From the NCBI RefSeq assembly GCF_018619435.1, contig NZ_JAHFZF010000007.1, positions 99,225 to 163,224 on the forward strand: a DNA stretch of 64,000 nucleotides, written 5' to 3'. Source of the DNA: Rhodoferax sp. U11-2br. Lineage in GTDB: Bacteria > Pseudomonadota > Gammaproteobacteria > Burkholderiales > Burkholderiaceae_C. Position numbers and translations under genes: made by a program. Positions 37,840 to 47,563 of this stretch are shown piece after piece. Numbering within the stretch: position 1 is the first letter of the stretch; every line of letters begins with the position of its first letter. The notes beneath the pieces are model-generated. The model made no database searches, had not been told where the DNA came from, and saw nothing but the letters and a program-made list of their open reading frames with translations.

Positions 37840-38385
37840 TCAGTTCTTGAAGGGGAAACGGAAACCTGCGAGCAGCGCCTTGCACTCATCATCGGTTTTG
37901 GCCGTTGTTGTGATACTGATATTGAGACCGCGCAGGGCATCCACCTTGTCGTACTCAATTTCAGGAAAAATGATTTGCTCTTTCACGCCAATGTTGTAGT
38001 TACCACGGCCATCAAAAGAACGACCCGAGATACCACGGAAGTCGCGAACCCGCGGCAAAGCCACAGTCACAAAACGATCCAGGAACTCGTACATTTGGGC
38101 GCCACGCAGAGTCACCATGCAACCAATTGCTTGGTTTTCACGAATCTTGAAACCAGCAATAGCCTTCTTGGACATCGTCACCACAGGCTTCTGACCAGCA
38201 ATTTTGGTCAAATCACCCACAGCATGATCCATCACCTTCTTGTCAGCAACCGCTTCACTGACACCCATATTCAAGGTGATCTTGGTGAGGCGAGGCACTT
38301 CCATTGGCGACTTGTAGCCATATTTGGCCATCAACTCAGGAGCCAGCTTTTCCCGATAGAGTTCTTGCAAACGAGCCATGTTCAT
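37840..38385 (-). CDS. rplE: 50S ribosomal protein L5
   Basis: An L5 of 179-181 residues. The ATG at 38385 overlaps the rplX stop (ATGA) and has an AAGG site; an ATG two codons later gives the common start [16 protein letters not shown]. Conserved text includes [19 protein letters not shown] and [19 protein letters not shown]5 binds 5S rRNA and the P-site tRNA. Confidence 0.96.
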   Translation of the reverse strand: MNMARLQELYREKLAPELMAKYGYKSPMEVPRLTKITLNMGVSEAVADKKVMDHAVGDLTKIAGQKPVVTMSKKAIAGFKIRENQAIGCMVTLRGAQMYEFLDRFVTVALPRVRDFRGISGRSFDGRGNYNIGVKEQIIFPEIEYDKVDALRGLNISITTTAKTDDECKALLAGFRFPFKN

Positions 38386-38702
38386 GCCACCTTGATTTCT
38401 TCGCCGCTTGACTTGTAAACACGAACATGTTTGCCGTCAGCCTGCAACTTGATACCAACCCGATCAGCCTTGCCAGTTGCCGCATTAAAAATTGCAACAT
38501 TGGACTGGTGAATCGGCATGGTCTTTTCAACAATACCACCCGCCTCACCCTTCATGGGATTGGGCTTGGCATGCTTCTTAACCACATTGACACCCTCAAC
38601 CACCAGATGAGAGTCATCACTACGCAGCGAAACTTTGCCGCGCTTACCCTTGTCACGACCCGTCAACACGATGACATCGTCGCCTTTGCGAATTTTGTTC
38701 AT
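38382..38702 (-). CDS. rplX: 50S ribosomal protein L24
   Basis: A 106-residue L24 with an N-terminal KOW motif ([18 protein letters not shown]). It is an early assembly protein that starts folding of 23S rRNA. The stop overlaps the rplE start by four bases. Confidence 0.97.
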   Translation of the reverse strand: MNKIRKGDDVIVLTGRDKGKRGKVSLRSDDSHLVVEGVNVVKKHAKPNPMKGEAGGIVEKTMPIHQSNVAIFNAATGKADRVGIKLQADGKHVRVYKSSGEEIKVA

Positions 38703-38711
38703 GAGGAGTCC

Positions 38712-39080
38712 TTACAAAACTTCAGGAGCCAAGGACACGATCTTCATGAACTTTTCAGTACGCAGTTCACGGGTCACCGGCCCAAAGATGCGGGTGCCAA
38801 TAGGCTCCAGCTTGGCATTCAGCAGCACAGCCGCATTGCCATCAAATTTCACCAAAGAGCCATCACTACGACGGATACCCTTGGCAGTGCGAACAACCAC
38901 AGCACTGTAGACATCGCCCTTCTTGACGCGCCCACGCGGAGCAGCCTCTTTGATGCTCACTTTGATAATGTCGCCAACACTGGCGTAGCGACGCTTGGAT
39001 CCGCCCAGCACCTTAATGCACAGAACGGACTTCGCGCCGGTGTTGTCGGCGACTTCGAGTCGAGATTCGGTTTGGATCAT
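38712..39080 (-). CDS. rplN: 50S ribosomal protein L14
   Basis: A 122-residue L14 ([19 protein letters not shown]), the exact E. coli length. A GGGAA site precedes the ATG at 39080; an earlier in-frame codon at 39122 is not conserved. It is the first gene of this ribosomal cluster: rpsQ, rpmC and the S10 operon that usually precede it are not upstream. Instead there is a promoter and the divergent proC gene. Confidence 0.97.
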   Translation of the reverse strand: MIQTESRLEVADNTGAKSVLCIKVLGGSKRRYASVGDIIKVSIKEAAPRGRVKKGDVYSAVVVRTAKGIRRSDGSLVKFDGNAAVLLNAKLEPIGTRIFGPVTRELRTEKFMKIVSLAPEVL

Positions 39081-39227
39081 TTGTTTATTCCCAACTTGCA
39101 CCAGAAACCTGAGCTTGCACAACGCAAACCGCTTTCCAGTCAGTCTTGGGCCCGTTGCACTCGGCGTGAACCACTCACACCGTCAGCTTTGGGCAGACAC
39201 TTCATACTTTTTCAAGCGAAGCCACGT

Positions 39228-39256
39228 ATTATGCATTAAAAAGAGAAGCCGGTCAA
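39228..39256 (-). promoter_or_regulatory. sigma70-type promoter of the spc/alpha ribosomal operon
   Basis: On the minus strand TTGACC (39256-39251) and CATAAT (39233-39228) are separated by exactly 17 bases. Transcription would start near 39221 and give a leader of about 140 nt before rplN. This is the only good promoter I see ahead of the 18-gene ribosomal cluster. Confidence 0.75.
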
Positions 39257-39679
39257 AACTTTTTTGAGATTTGCAACGAACGGTGTTGGAACAAGCTGCC
39301 AGAACATCTATTCGCTTCACGTGTGCTGTTGGTTTCTGCAAGTCGCCAAGGCTGTGGGCATAGTCAAGTCGCTTCCAGAGACAGCGGTGCTGGACAGGCA
39401 AGCATCAGGCCTCCAAACTACCTCTGAGGGCGCCATCCCTACGGCCACACCATTCGCCACACCTGTTGGATCAGTAACTCTACACAGATCAGCTTTGGCG
39501 ACAACGTGTTACCAACCGGGCAAGTGGGACAGGCCAGGCCTTTCACTGGATGACCGACCCAAAAGATATCGATTTTTTTACCTCTTGCCAGCCTCGTCAC
39601 AGAAGGGAATGTGTAAGCCCAATTGATTAGACTTGTTGTTTTCCACAATCAAGCAGCGGTCCTGTCACCGCCTATATTT
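39257..39679. other. divergent intergenic region between the ribosomal operon and proC
   Basis: About 420 bases with no gene I can support; short open frames on both strands have no ribosome sites or recognisable products. It may contain upstream (UP-type) elements of the ribosomal promoter and the proC promoter. No tRNA, repeat or terminator is seen. Confidence 0.4.
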
Positions 39680-40495
39680 ATGAGCGAGCGCATTGCATTT
39701 ATCGGCGGCGGCAACATGGCCAGCGCCATCATCGGCGGACTGATCAAACAGGGCGTTTCACCACAGCACATCGACGTGGTGGAGCCATCAGAGGGAGCAC
39801 GTCAGCAACTCAGCAGCAGTTTTGGCATCACTGCCCAGGCACAAGCCAACCCAAGCCTGGCCACAGCCTCCCTCGTGGTGTGGGCGATCAAACCCCAGGC
39901 GTTCAAGGACGCCGCCGTGGCTGCCGGTCCGTTCACCGGCAGCGCCTTGCATCTGAGCGTGGCCGCTGGCATCCCCACGGACAGCATGGCCGCCTGGCTC
40001 GGCACCCAGCGTGTGGTGCGCGCCATGCCCAATACCCCCGCGCTGATCGGCAAAGGCATCAGCGGCTTGTTTGCCCGCGCGGGCGCCAGCGCCGAAGACC
40101 GCGCACAGGTGGAACGGGTGATGGCAAGCACAGGTGAGTTTCTCTGGCTGGATACCGAAGACAAACTCGACGTGGTCACCGCCCTGTCCGGCTCCGGTCC
40201 GGCCTATGTGTTCTATTTCATGGAAGCCATGACCATGGCTGGCACCGAAATGGGGCTGAGCCGGGAACAGGCCGAGCACCTGGCAGTCGCCACGTTTGCT
40301 GGCGCCAGCGATCTGGCCCAAACCTCGGCAGACAGCCCTCAGGTGCTGCGCCAACGCGTCACCTCCAAAGGTGGCACCACGTTTGCCGCCATCTCCAGCA
40401 TGGAAGACAACGACGTGCGCGCCTTGTTCATCGATGCCATGTACGCCGCCCGCGAACGCGCCAAAAAGCTGGGCGCCGAATTCGGCGTCGCATAA
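39680..40495 (+). CDS. proC: pyrroline-5-carboxylate reductase
   Basis: A 271-residue NADPH-dependent enzyme for the last step of proline synthesis. The Rossmann motif FIGGGNMASAIIGGL starts at residue 6, and the C-terminal dimer domain includes ALSGSGPAYVFYFMEAM and VTSKGGTTFAAI, the ProC signature. The ATG at 39680 fits E. coli ProC length (269); there is no clear ribosome site. Confidence 0.95.
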   Translation: MSERIAFIGGGNMASAIIGGLIKQGVSPQHIDVVEPSEGARQQLSSSFGITAQAQANPSLATASLVVWAIKPQAFKDAAVAAGPFTGSALHLSVAAGIPTDSMAAWLGTQRVVRAMPNTPALIGKGISGLFARAGASAEDRAQVERVMASTGEFLWLDTEDKLDVVTALSGSGPAYVFYFMEAMTMAGTEMGLSREQAEHLAVATFAGASDLAQTSADSPQVLRQRVTSKGGTTFAAISSMEDNDVRALFIDAMYAARERAKKLGAEFGVA

Positions 40496-40563
40496 AACGA
40501 GGCCCGTACTGACTAGGCGCCCGGAATCTCAGCGCCTCGGCCGCCGAAGGACTCCGGCAAGCA

Positions 40564-40590
40564 CAAGCTGTTTGTGGCTGAAACAGCTTG
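40564..40590. other. stem-loop between convergent proC and dgkA
   Basis: CAAGCTGTTT and AAACAGCTTG form a perfect 10-bp hairpin with a 7-base loop in the gap between two convergent genes. It lacks a T-run, so it may be a weak terminator or an mRNA end stabiliser. Confidence 0.4.
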
Positions 40591-40636
40591 CGTTGCCATC
40601 ACCCCCTGCGCTGCCGACGCACCAGCCGTTTGAGGC

Positions 40637-41017
40637 TCACCCCAGCAGCACAATCAGCCAGATGGCCGCCATATTGAGCAGGCTGACCAACTGGGCGGCG
40701 CTGCCCAGGTCCTTGGCGCGCTTGGCCATCGGGTGAACTTTGAGCGAGGTGTGATCCACCGCGGCTTCGATGGCCGAATTGATGAGTTCCACCACGATGC
40801 TGAACACATGGGCAAACACAATCAGGACCCGGTCATGGGCTGACAGGGGCAGCCAGGCCATCAGCACCAAGCCGACCAGCGCCAACAGGCACACCTGCCG
40901 AAAGGCGGCTTCATCGGCCCATGCAGCCTGGAGGCCTTGGAGAGAGTAGGTCGCGGCATTCACGATCCGGCTCAAGCCCGTTTTGCCCTTGAACGGGCTC
41001 TTTTCACTGTCTGACAT
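40637..41017 (-). CDS. dgkA: diacylglycerol kinase
   Basis: A 126-residue membrane protein with three hydrophobic helices and the motif VVELINSAIEAAVDH, the catalytic signature of prokaryotic DgkA. It phosphorylates diacylglycerol to phosphatidate, which recycles lipid left over from membrane-derived glucan or lipopolysaccharide modification. ATG at 41017 follows GGAG with good spacing; a GTG two codons upstream is less likely. Confidence 0.93.
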   Translation of the reverse strand: MSDSEKSPFKGKTGLSRIVNAATYSLQGLQAAWADEAAFRQVCLLALVGLVLMAWLPLSAHDRVLIVFAHVFSIVVELINSAIEAAVDHTSLKVHPMAKRAKDLGSAAQLVSLLNMAAIWLIVLLG

Positions 41018-41113
41018 AGACACTCCAGAAGCTTGTGATGTGGTTTTGAATCAGGCCAACAACTTGGACCTGAACCGCCAGGTGAGACCCGGCGAGGTGG
41101 GGAGCATGCGGCG

Positions 41114-41980
41114 TCATGACACGGCGTAGCCAGCCGCAATACCAGCAAACACCGCAAACCCCAGCCAATGGTTGAGCTGAAAAGCCTTGAAACAACCCTC
41201 ACGGCTGCGGTGGCGAATCAGGCTGTAATGCCAGGCGACTTGCACCAGGGCCACACCCATTGCCACCAAATAAATAGCACCAAGCCCTTTATTCATAAGG
41301 GCTAGATGCCAAATTCCAATGAATAGCAGGTAAAACAGCAGCACCGCTGGCACATCCAGGCGGCCCAGGGTGATGGCCGAGGTTTTGATGCCAATCTTCA
41401 GGTCATCGTCGCGGTCGACCATGGCGTACTCGGTGTCATAGGCGAGCACCCAGAACGAGTTTCCCAGCATCAACCACCAGGCCAGCGGCGGCACCGCACC
41501 CTGCACTGCGGCAAAGGCCATCGGAATGCCCATGCTGAACGCCAGCCCCAGCACGGCCTGTGGCATCGACACCCAACGCTTGGCAAAGGGGTAGATCAGC
41601 GTCACCGCCAGCGCCGCAAATGACAGCAGCACCGTGATGGGATTGGTGGTCAACACCAGAGCAAACGACAGCAGCGCCAGCACCGCCCCCACGCCCAGTG
41701 CCTCTTTGACCGAGAGCACCCCGCTGGTCACCGGGCGCTGCGCGGTGCGTTTGACGTGGCGGTCAAACTCGCGGTCGGCCACGTCGTTGACACAACAACC
41801 CGCGCTGCGCATCAGCACCGTGCCCAGCACAAACACAGCCAGCAAGTGCCAGCCCGGAAAACCGCCCGCCGCCACCCACAAGGCCCCCAGTGTGGGCCAC
41901 AGCAGCAGCAGCCAGCCAGCCGGTCGGCTCCAGCGGATCAGATCCAGATACAAGCCCAATTTCTTCTGCCAGACACTCAC
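41114..41980 (-). CDS. ubiA: 4-hydroxybenzoate polyprenyltransferase
   Basis: A 288-residue integral membrane prenyltransferase for ubiquinone. The first Asp-rich motif [15 protein letters not shown] (near residue 75) and the second, [16 protein letters not shown] (near 190), bind the Mg-diphosphate of the polyprenyl donor. No ATG is at the right place; the GTG at 41980 has a GAGG site eight bases upstream and gives the family start ([16 protein letters not shown]). It stands 10 bases after the peroxidase gene. A palindromic dispersed repeat is embedded in frame near residue 230. Confidence 0.92.
   Translation of the reverse strand: MSVWQKKLGLYLDLIRWSRPAGWLLLLWPTLGALWVAAGGFPGWHLLAVFVLGTVLMRSAGCCVNDVADREFDRHVKRTAQRPVTSGVLSVKEALGVGAVLALLSFALVLTTNPITVLLSFAALAVTLIYPFAKRWVSMPQAVLGLAFSMGIPMAFAAVQGAVPPLAWWLMLGNSFWVLAYDTEYAMVDRDDDLKIGIKTSAITLGRLDVPAVLLFYLLFIGIWHLALMNKGLGAIYLVAMGVALVQVAWHYSLIRHRSREGCFKAFQLNHWLGFAVFAGIAAGYAVS
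41276..41310. repeat. dispersed palindromic repeat inside ubiA
   Basis: AGCCCTT (41283-41289) and AAGGGCT (41297-41303) form an inverted repeat with flanks like the copy in the ABC transporter gene. It encodes the loop MNKGLG between two membrane helices, a place that can tolerate insertion. Confidence 0.55.
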
Positions 41981-41990
41981 GCTGCGCACC

Positions 41991-42893
41991 TCACAAACCC
42001 ACTTGCCGCAAATCCAGACGGCCACCCAATACCGGCGGACACCAGAACTGGGCACCACTGATCGGGCACGACATGGCAAACAAGGCATCCACCAGACCAT
42101 CGTCCAGCCCGGCCATGCGCCGCATCTGAACCTCAAACGCATCAAACGAGCGGCCAAACGCCACAAACACCAGTCCGGCCTGCTCACCCTGCACCCAGGG
42201 CATGGAGCGACGCAACACGAAAGCCTCGGGTGTGAAACTCTCTTGCGCCGTGCGTTTGACGTGGGCAGATTCGGGGGCGTCATCCAGCTCCTCACTGTCG
42301 CTACGACGGCGGCCCACCGTGTGGTCTTGCTGCTCGGGGCTCATCGCCTCAAACACATCCAGGTTGTGCCGCCATTGCTGCACCACCATGAAACTACTGC
42401 CATCGAGCCCGGGTCCGGCGCCCTGCACCAGCGCCGCCACTTCTGCAGCGTCGTCCACCGGGTTTTCCAGGCCGTCTTCGTAACCCGTCACATCCAAACC
42501 ATGGCCCTGCGGACCCCGCCCGTGACGGAAGGCTTCGATCACCTGATCCAACACCAAGGCCGGCGCCAGAGCCTGCTGCAGACGGCGGGTCAGGTGCATC
42601 AGGTCGCCTAGGTCGTCACCACGCAGCCAGCAACACAGGGCGCTGGGTGTGGCTGGCACAACCACCCCCGGGCCGGACAAAGCGGTGAACCCACGCAACC
42701 CCGGCACCTCGGCCCCCAACAACTGCACCAGCTCCGGCCCCAGTCCGACCAGCACCTGCGTACCGTCGACCTGCGCGGCCAGCCGGGTCAGGGCACTGCG
42801 TACCACATCGACCGACACCGGCGCCACCGAAAAAAACACATACCGCCCCAGCTTGGGAACCTCCGCCAGCACTGCGGTTTGACACTCGACCAT
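41991..42893 (-). CDS. Dyp-type heme peroxidase
   Basis: A 300-residue dye-decolorising peroxidase. The family motif G-x-x-D-G appears as GYEDGLENP (near residue 140), with the distal Asp. [18 protein letters not shown] and AHVKRTAQE surround the proximal His region. It has no Tat or Sec signal, so it is probably cytosolic, as in class P/B. ATG at 42893 follows GGAG; a TTG further up (42917) is also open. It lies just downstream of oxyR in the same direction, which fits a peroxide-response link. Confidence 0.87.
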   Translation of the reverse strand: MVECQTAVLAEVPKLGRYVFFSVAPVSVDVVRSALTRLAAQVDGTQVLVGLGPELVQLLGAEVPGLRGFTALSGPGVVVPATPSALCCWLRGDDLGDLMHLTRRLQQALAPALVLDQVIEAFRHGRGPQGHGLDVTGYEDGLENPVDDAAEVAALVQGAGPGLDGSSFMVVQQWRHNLDVFEAMSPEQQDHTVGRRRSDSEELDDAPESAHVKRTAQESFTPEAFVLRRSMPWVQGEQAGLVFVAFGRSFDAFEVQMRRMAGLDDGLVDALFAMSCPISGAQFWCPPVLGGRLDLRQVGL

Positions 42894-42934
42894 GAACTCC
42901 ACTCCAGATTGATTCAATATTGATAGCTATTTGC

Positions 42935-43888
42935 TCAGGAAAGACGGCGCACACCGGGCAATTCGCAGGCATAAATCGCGTTGCGCAGCGCGGCAATCGC
43001 TTCGTAGCGGGTGAAGCTGCGCCGCCAGGCCAGCACCACCCGGCGGGTGGGCGGGTCACCGGCAAAGGGCAGGTATTTAATGAACGGCTCCTCATCGCGT
43101 TTGCGTTTGGAGCTTGGCTCTAGCGCCTCCTTGGGAACACTCAAGCGTGGCACCAGGGTGACGCCCATGCCAGCGGCCACCATGTGTTTGATGGTTTCCA
43201 GCGACGAACCCTCAAAACTTTTGCGGATGCCCTCGGCATTGGCCGAAAAACGCGCGAACTCGGGGCAGACTTCGAGCACATGGTCACGGAAACAATGGCC
43301 CGCGCCCAGCAGCAGCATGGTCTCGCTCTTGAGCTGCTCACTGGTCACCGAGTCCTGACTGGCCAGCGGGTGGTGGGTGGGCACCGCCGCCATGAAAGGC
43401 TCGTCGTACAGCGGCGCCAGAGCCAGCCCGGCGTCGGGAAAGGGCTCGGCCAGGATGGCGCAGTCAATTTCACCGGTGCGCAGCATCTCCAGCAGCTTGA
43501 CGGTGAAGTTCTCCTGCAGCATCAGCGGCATCTCGGGCGTGTGCTCGATCACCTGGCGCACCAGCGCAGGCAACAAATAGGGGCTGATGGTGTAGATCAC
43601 ACCTAGGGTCAGCGCACCGGCCAGCGGGTTTTTGCCACGTTTGGCGATCTCCTTGATCGCGGCGGCCTGCTCCAGCACACTTTGCGCCTGGCGCACGATC
43701 GCCTCACCGAGTGCGGTGACCGACACCTCATTGGCGCTGCGCTCAAACAGCTTCACATCCAGTTCTTCTTCGAGCTTCTTCACCGCCACCGACAGGGTCG
43801 GCTGCGACACATAACAGGCTTCGGCGGCCTTGCCAAAATGGCGTTCACGCGCCACCGCCACGATGTACTTGAGTTCGGTCAGAGTCAT
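42935..43888 (-). CDS. oxyR: peroxide-sensing LysR regulator OxyR
   Basis: A 317-residue LysR-type protein with an N-terminal winged helix (MTLTELKYIVAVARERHFGK). The redox cysteines fall at C199 (GAGHCFRDH) and C208 (LEVCPE), exactly the positions of E. coli OxyR, so peroxide sensing by disulfide formation is well supported. It lies between recG and the Dyp peroxidase, all leftward. recG next to oxyR is a familiar arrangement in Burkholderiales. Confidence 0.93.
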   Translation of the reverse strand: MTLTELKYIVAVARERHFGKAAEACYVSQPTLSVAVKKLEEELDVKLFERSANEVSVTALGEAIVRQAQSVLEQAAAIKEIAKRGKNPLAGALTLGVIYTISPYLLPALVRQVIEHTPEMPLMLQENFTVKLLEMLRTGEIDCAILAEPFPDAGLALAPLYDEPFMAAVPTHHPLASQDSVTSEQLKSETMLLLGAGHCFRDHVLEVCPEFARFSANAEGIRKSFEGSSLETIKHMVAAGMGVTLVPRLSVPKEALEPSSKRKRDEEPFIKYLPFAGDPPTRRVVLAWRRSFTRYEAIAALRNAIYACELPGVRRLS

Positions 43889-43955
43889 GGGGCTATTGTC
43901 TTATCAGAACGGTCGCTTGGTTTTGGGCTGGATCAACAGGCAGGGCGGCCCGCAC

Positions 43956-46091
43956 TCAGGCCTTCAGAAACTCGGCCTTGCCACCGAGCCAGCGCAACAC
44001 ATGCTGCTGGGCCAGTGCCGGGTGCTGGTCCAGCATCAGGGGTGCCAGCTCGCGCGCCCAGGCCAGCAGGCCCGCGTCGGCCACCACATCGGCAAAACGC
44101 AGCAGCGCCGCACCCGACTGGCGCGCACCCATGAATTCGCCGGGGCCGCGGATCTCGAGGTCACGCCGGGCGATCTCGAAGCCATCGTTGCTCTCGGCCA
44201 TGGCACGCAGCCGCTCACGCGCGGTTTCACTCAGGCGCGGTGCATCGCCGGTGGAATACAGCAGCACACAGGCCGAGGCCGCCGCGCCACGCCCAACCCG
44301 GCCACGCAGTTGGTGCAATTGGCTCAGGCCAAAACGCTCGGCGTGTTCGATCACCATCAGGCTGGCGTTGGGCACATCCACCCCGACCTCGATCACCGTG
44401 GTGCTGACCAGCACACCCATCTGGCCACCGGTGAACAGGCTCATCACCGCCCGCTTCTCGGCCACCGGCATGCGCGAATGCAGCAGGCCCACCATCACCC
44501 CGGGCAGCGCGGCGCTGAGCTGGGCGTGGGTTTCGGTAGCGTTGCGCAGGTCCAGCGCCTCACTCTCTTCGATCAGCGGGCAGACCCAATAAATCTGCCG
44601 CCCCTCGGCAATCTGACCCCGGATGCGTGCCACCACCTCGTCACGGCGGGCGTCGTTGACCACCTTGGTGATGATTGGTGTGCGCCCGGGCGGTAGCTCG
44701 TCAATGGTAGACACGTCCAGATCAGCGTAATAACTCATGGCCAGCGTGCGCGGAATCGGCGTAGCCGTCATCATCAAAAGATGCGGTTCCAGCGCGTCAA
44801 CCAGCTTGCCACGCAGAGCCAGTCGCTGCGCCACACCAAAGCGATGCTGTTCGTCGATGATGGCCAGCGCCAGCCGATGGAATTGCACCTTGTCCTGGAT
44901 GATCGCGTGGGTGCCCACCACCAGCTGCGCTTGGCCACTGGCAATCAGCGCCAGCATCTCGCGCCGCTCTTTGGCCTTCTGGCTGCCGGTGAGCCAGGCC
45001 ACGATGATGCCCAGCGGATGCAGCCAGCCGACCAGTTTGGCAAAGTGTTGTGTCGCCAGAATTTCGGTGGGCGCCATCAGCGCACACTGCCAACCGGCGT
45101 CGATACACACCGCGGCCGCCAATGCCGCCACCACGGTTTTGCCGGAACCCACGTCACCTTGCAACAGGCGGTGCATGGGCACGGTCTGGTGCAGGTCGTG
45201 GGTGATTTCTTCGCAGACGCGGCGCTGGGCGCCGGTCAGCGCAAACGGCAAGGTCGCCAGCAGGCGCTCATACAGCGGCTGGCGCGCGGGGTGGCCGCTG
45301 CCGTCACCCTGTGGGAGCGGTGACAAAGTAAGCGCATCGTCCGTTGTCAGCGCGGGTGCGCGCAAGACCGCGCGCTCGCGTTTGGCCTGCAATTGCGAGA
45401 GCTGCTGCGCCAGCAACTCCTCGGCCTTGAGCCTCTGCCAAGCCGGGTGGCTGTGGTCCTGCAAGGTGGCCAAGGTCACGTCCGGCGTCGGGTGATGCAA
45501 AAAAGAGAGCGATTGGCGCATATTCCACTTGGGCTGCAGGCCAATTTGGCTTAAATGCACCGAGGGAATGGTGTCGACCAACTCAGCACGCGCCAGCCCG
45601 GCGTCCACGGCGCGGCGCAGGTAGGCCTGGGGCAAACCGGCCACCGTCGGGTACACCGGGGTCAACGCGGTGGCCAGTGGCCCACCGGCAGGTTTAAAAG
45701 TCGGATGCATCATCGTCAACCCGGCAAAACCACCGCGGATTTCACCCCGCACCCGGATCTGGTTGCCCACCGCCAGGGCCTTCTGCTGCGAGGGGTAAAA
45801 GGTGAAAAAGCGCAGCAGGCAGGTGCCGGTGCCGTCGTCCAACGTCACCAGCAGCTGGCGGCTGCCGGTGATCCGGACCTCGCAGTGGCGCACCGTGCCC
45901 TCGACCTGGGCCAGCTCACCCTCGCGTACATCCCGCAGTTTGACCAGGCGGGTCTCATCCTCGTAACGCAGCGGCAGATGCAGTGCCAGGTCGATCGGCC
46001 GGTCCAGGCCCAGCTTGCGCAGGGCTTTCTGCGGGCCGCTCAGCGGCTTGGTGGGCGGCGCGGCGGCAGAGGTGGCGGACGGCTTGGGCAT
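43956..46091 (-). CDS. recG: ATP-dependent DNA helicase RecG
   Basis: A 711-residue branch-migration helicase that remodels stalled forks and Holliday junctions. The N-terminal wedge OB-fold (ELAQVEGTVRHCEVRITGS) is followed by Walker A GDVGSGKTVVAALAAA, motif Ia MAPTEILATQHF, the DEQHRFG box and MTATPIPRTLAMSYYADLD. The C-terminal RQSGAALLRFADV includes the TRG end. Start at 46091 (MPKPSATSAA) is chosen over 46133; neither has a strong ribosome site. Confidence 0.95.
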   Translation of the reverse strand: MPKPSATSAAAPPTKPLSGPQKALRKLGLDRPIDLALHLPLRYEDETRLVKLRDVREGELAQVEGTVRHCEVRITGSRQLLVTLDDGTGTCLLRFFTFYPSQQKALAVGNQIRVRGEIRGGFAGLTMMHPTFKPAGGPLATALTPVYPTVAGLPQAYLRRAVDAGLARAELVDTIPSVHLSQIGLQPKWNMRQSLSFLHHPTPDVTLATLQDHSHPAWQRLKAEELLAQQLSQLQAKRERAVLRAPALTTDDALTLSPLPQGDGSGHPARQPLYERLLATLPFALTGAQRRVCEEITHDLHQTVPMHRLLQGDVGSGKTVVAALAAAVCIDAGWQCALMAPTEILATQHFAKLVGWLHPLGIIVAWLTGSQKAKERREMLALIASGQAQLVVGTHAIIQDKVQFHRLALAIIDEQHRFGVAQRLALRGKLVDALEPHLLMMTATPIPRTLAMSYYADLDVSTIDELPPGRTPIITKVVNDARRDEVVARIRGQIAEGRQIYWVCPLIEESEALDLRNATETHAQLSAALPGVMVGLLHSRMPVAEKRAVMSLFTGGQMGVLVSTTVIEVGVDVPNASLMVIEHAERFGLSQLHQLRGRVGRGAAASACVLLYSTGDAPRLSETARERLRAMAESNDGFEIARRDLEIRGPGEFMGARQSGAALLRFADVVADAGLLAWARELAPLMLDQHPALAQQHVLRWLGGKAEFLKA

Positions 46092-46178
46092 GTGCCGATT
46101 TTGCCCGTGCTTCGGGTCACGAGGGCCAAACACCTTGCCACGGCGCTCAGGCTCGGTGCCGCCAGATAGCGCCCCAGC

Positions 46179-47288
46179 TCAGGCAGACAAGACCCGAGCT
46201 GTTTTGGGCCGCCCGAGGCGGCTGAGTTTTTGCTCCACCAGATGGTAAAAAGCCGCACCCGCCAGGTTACAGGCCAGCCAGGCCACCAGCACACCCGCCG
46301 TCTGCACCCAGACATCGTCCGAGCCATACCGTGTGAACCAGGCGTTGACCACCAGCGCCACCGGGAAATTCAGCAAAAACACCGAGTAGGAAATCTGGCC
46401 CAGGTAGGCCAGCACCGGGCTGCGTGGCCAGCTGTAGAGCCAGCCCTTGCGCAAGGACCAGGCCAGCACCAGTGCCACCGTGAGCGCCACAGCAATGCGG
46501 GCGCGAAAGTCGAACACCAGCGCCAGCAGCGTCAACAGCACCAGCGCCCACATGCGCCAGCGCCGCGCCCGCCCCGAGGGCAGTTGACTGAACCAGTACG
46601 CCAAAGCCCCCAGACCATAGGCGCCAAAAAAGTACAGCGCCCAGTTGTCCCAGCCGGCATCGCGGTTGAAATAAAACAGGGACGCCAACCCCAGCCCCCA
46701 CACCAGCGCCCGCGCCAGGCGGCGGCGGCGTGTGGACGGTGTGTCGGGCCAGCGCCGGGCGGCCCAGAGCAGCAGCAGCAGCAAGGCAAACAGCTGGAAA
46801 TCAATCGCCACATACCAGACCCCGGCCGAGAGTGCATCCACGTCCAGCACACTCTGCAGCAGCAGGACATGGCTGACAAACTGCCAGAGTGTGGGCGGGT
46901 CGGGCAAGGAGTCGTGCTGCATCCATTGGCCGGCCAGTTGGGTGCAGGCGATGGCCACCAGCAGCGCTGCGATGTAGGGCAAGGCCACCCGCACATAACG
47001 CTGCCACAGCTGGGTCAAGGGCTTGGCGGTGACCAGCACCGCCTCGGGCGCCAGGCTGCGTGCCGCCAGAAAACCGGCAATCACGAGAAACACCTGCACC
47101 GCCATACGAGCGTCCTGGCTGAACCAGGCCACCAGATCGGGGGCCAGCAGGTAGGCACCATCCGATAGCGGACCATAAAAGGCCAGGTGATGCAGGACGA
47201 TCAACTGTGAGGCAACCGCTTTGAACGCATCCACCAAGGGCAGACGTTGCCGCTGCGCCGGGCAGACGGTGGTCAGGGATGAAGACAT
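46179..47288 (-). CDS. membrane acyltransferase (acyltransferase-3 family)
   Basis: A 369-residue protein with about ten hydrophobic segments. The N-terminal LPLVDAFKAVASQLIVLHH carries the R/D-x10-H-H pattern of the acyltransferase-3 family. Downstream VQVFLVIAGFLAARSL and SAGVWYVAIDFQLFALL also match. These proteins add acetyl or succinyl groups to sugars of O-antigen, exopolysaccharide or glucans. The acceptor here is not known. Confidence 0.82.
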   Translation of the reverse strand: MSSSLTTVCPAQRQRLPLVDAFKAVASQLIVLHHLAFYGPLSDGAYLLAPDLVAWFSQDARMAVQVFLVIAGFLAARSLAPEAVLVTAKPLTQLWQRYVRVALPYIAALLVAIACTQLAGQWMQHDSLPDPPTLWQFVSHVLLLQSVLDVDALSAGVWYVAIDFQLFALLLLLLWAARRWPDTPSTRRRRLARALVWGLGLASLFYFNRDAGWDNWALYFFGAYGLGALAYWFSQLPSGRARRWRMWALVLLTLLALVFDFRARIAVALTVALVLAWSLRKGWLYSWPRSPVLAYLGQISYSVFLLNFPVALVVNAWFTRYGSDDVWVQTAGVLVAWLACNLAGAAFYHLVEQKLSRLGRPKTARVLSA

Positions 47289-47563
47289 GGGATAAATGAG
47301 AGGCTGCTTGCGATGGGTGCTTCAGGCCGGTGCAGCGTGGCCGACCTGGACCACACTGAGCCCGGAACCACCAAAGGCGACAGCGCGCACACCACAACAA
47401 CACACTGGCAGCACGTCTTCTGACCCGCGATCTGCCCGAGCTGGGCAAGCACCTTCACAAAAGGGTCTATTTTACTTGATGGCCAACCTGGCCTGAACCA
47501 GGATGCCGCCACGCATGGCGTCCCCCTTAGCCTTGAGCGGCTGGGTGCCTCTTGCGACGCTGT

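Noticed and set aside
46230..47168. Plus-strand frame opposite the acyltransferase
   Set aside because: Gln/Arg-rich shadow translation with no start site or motif.
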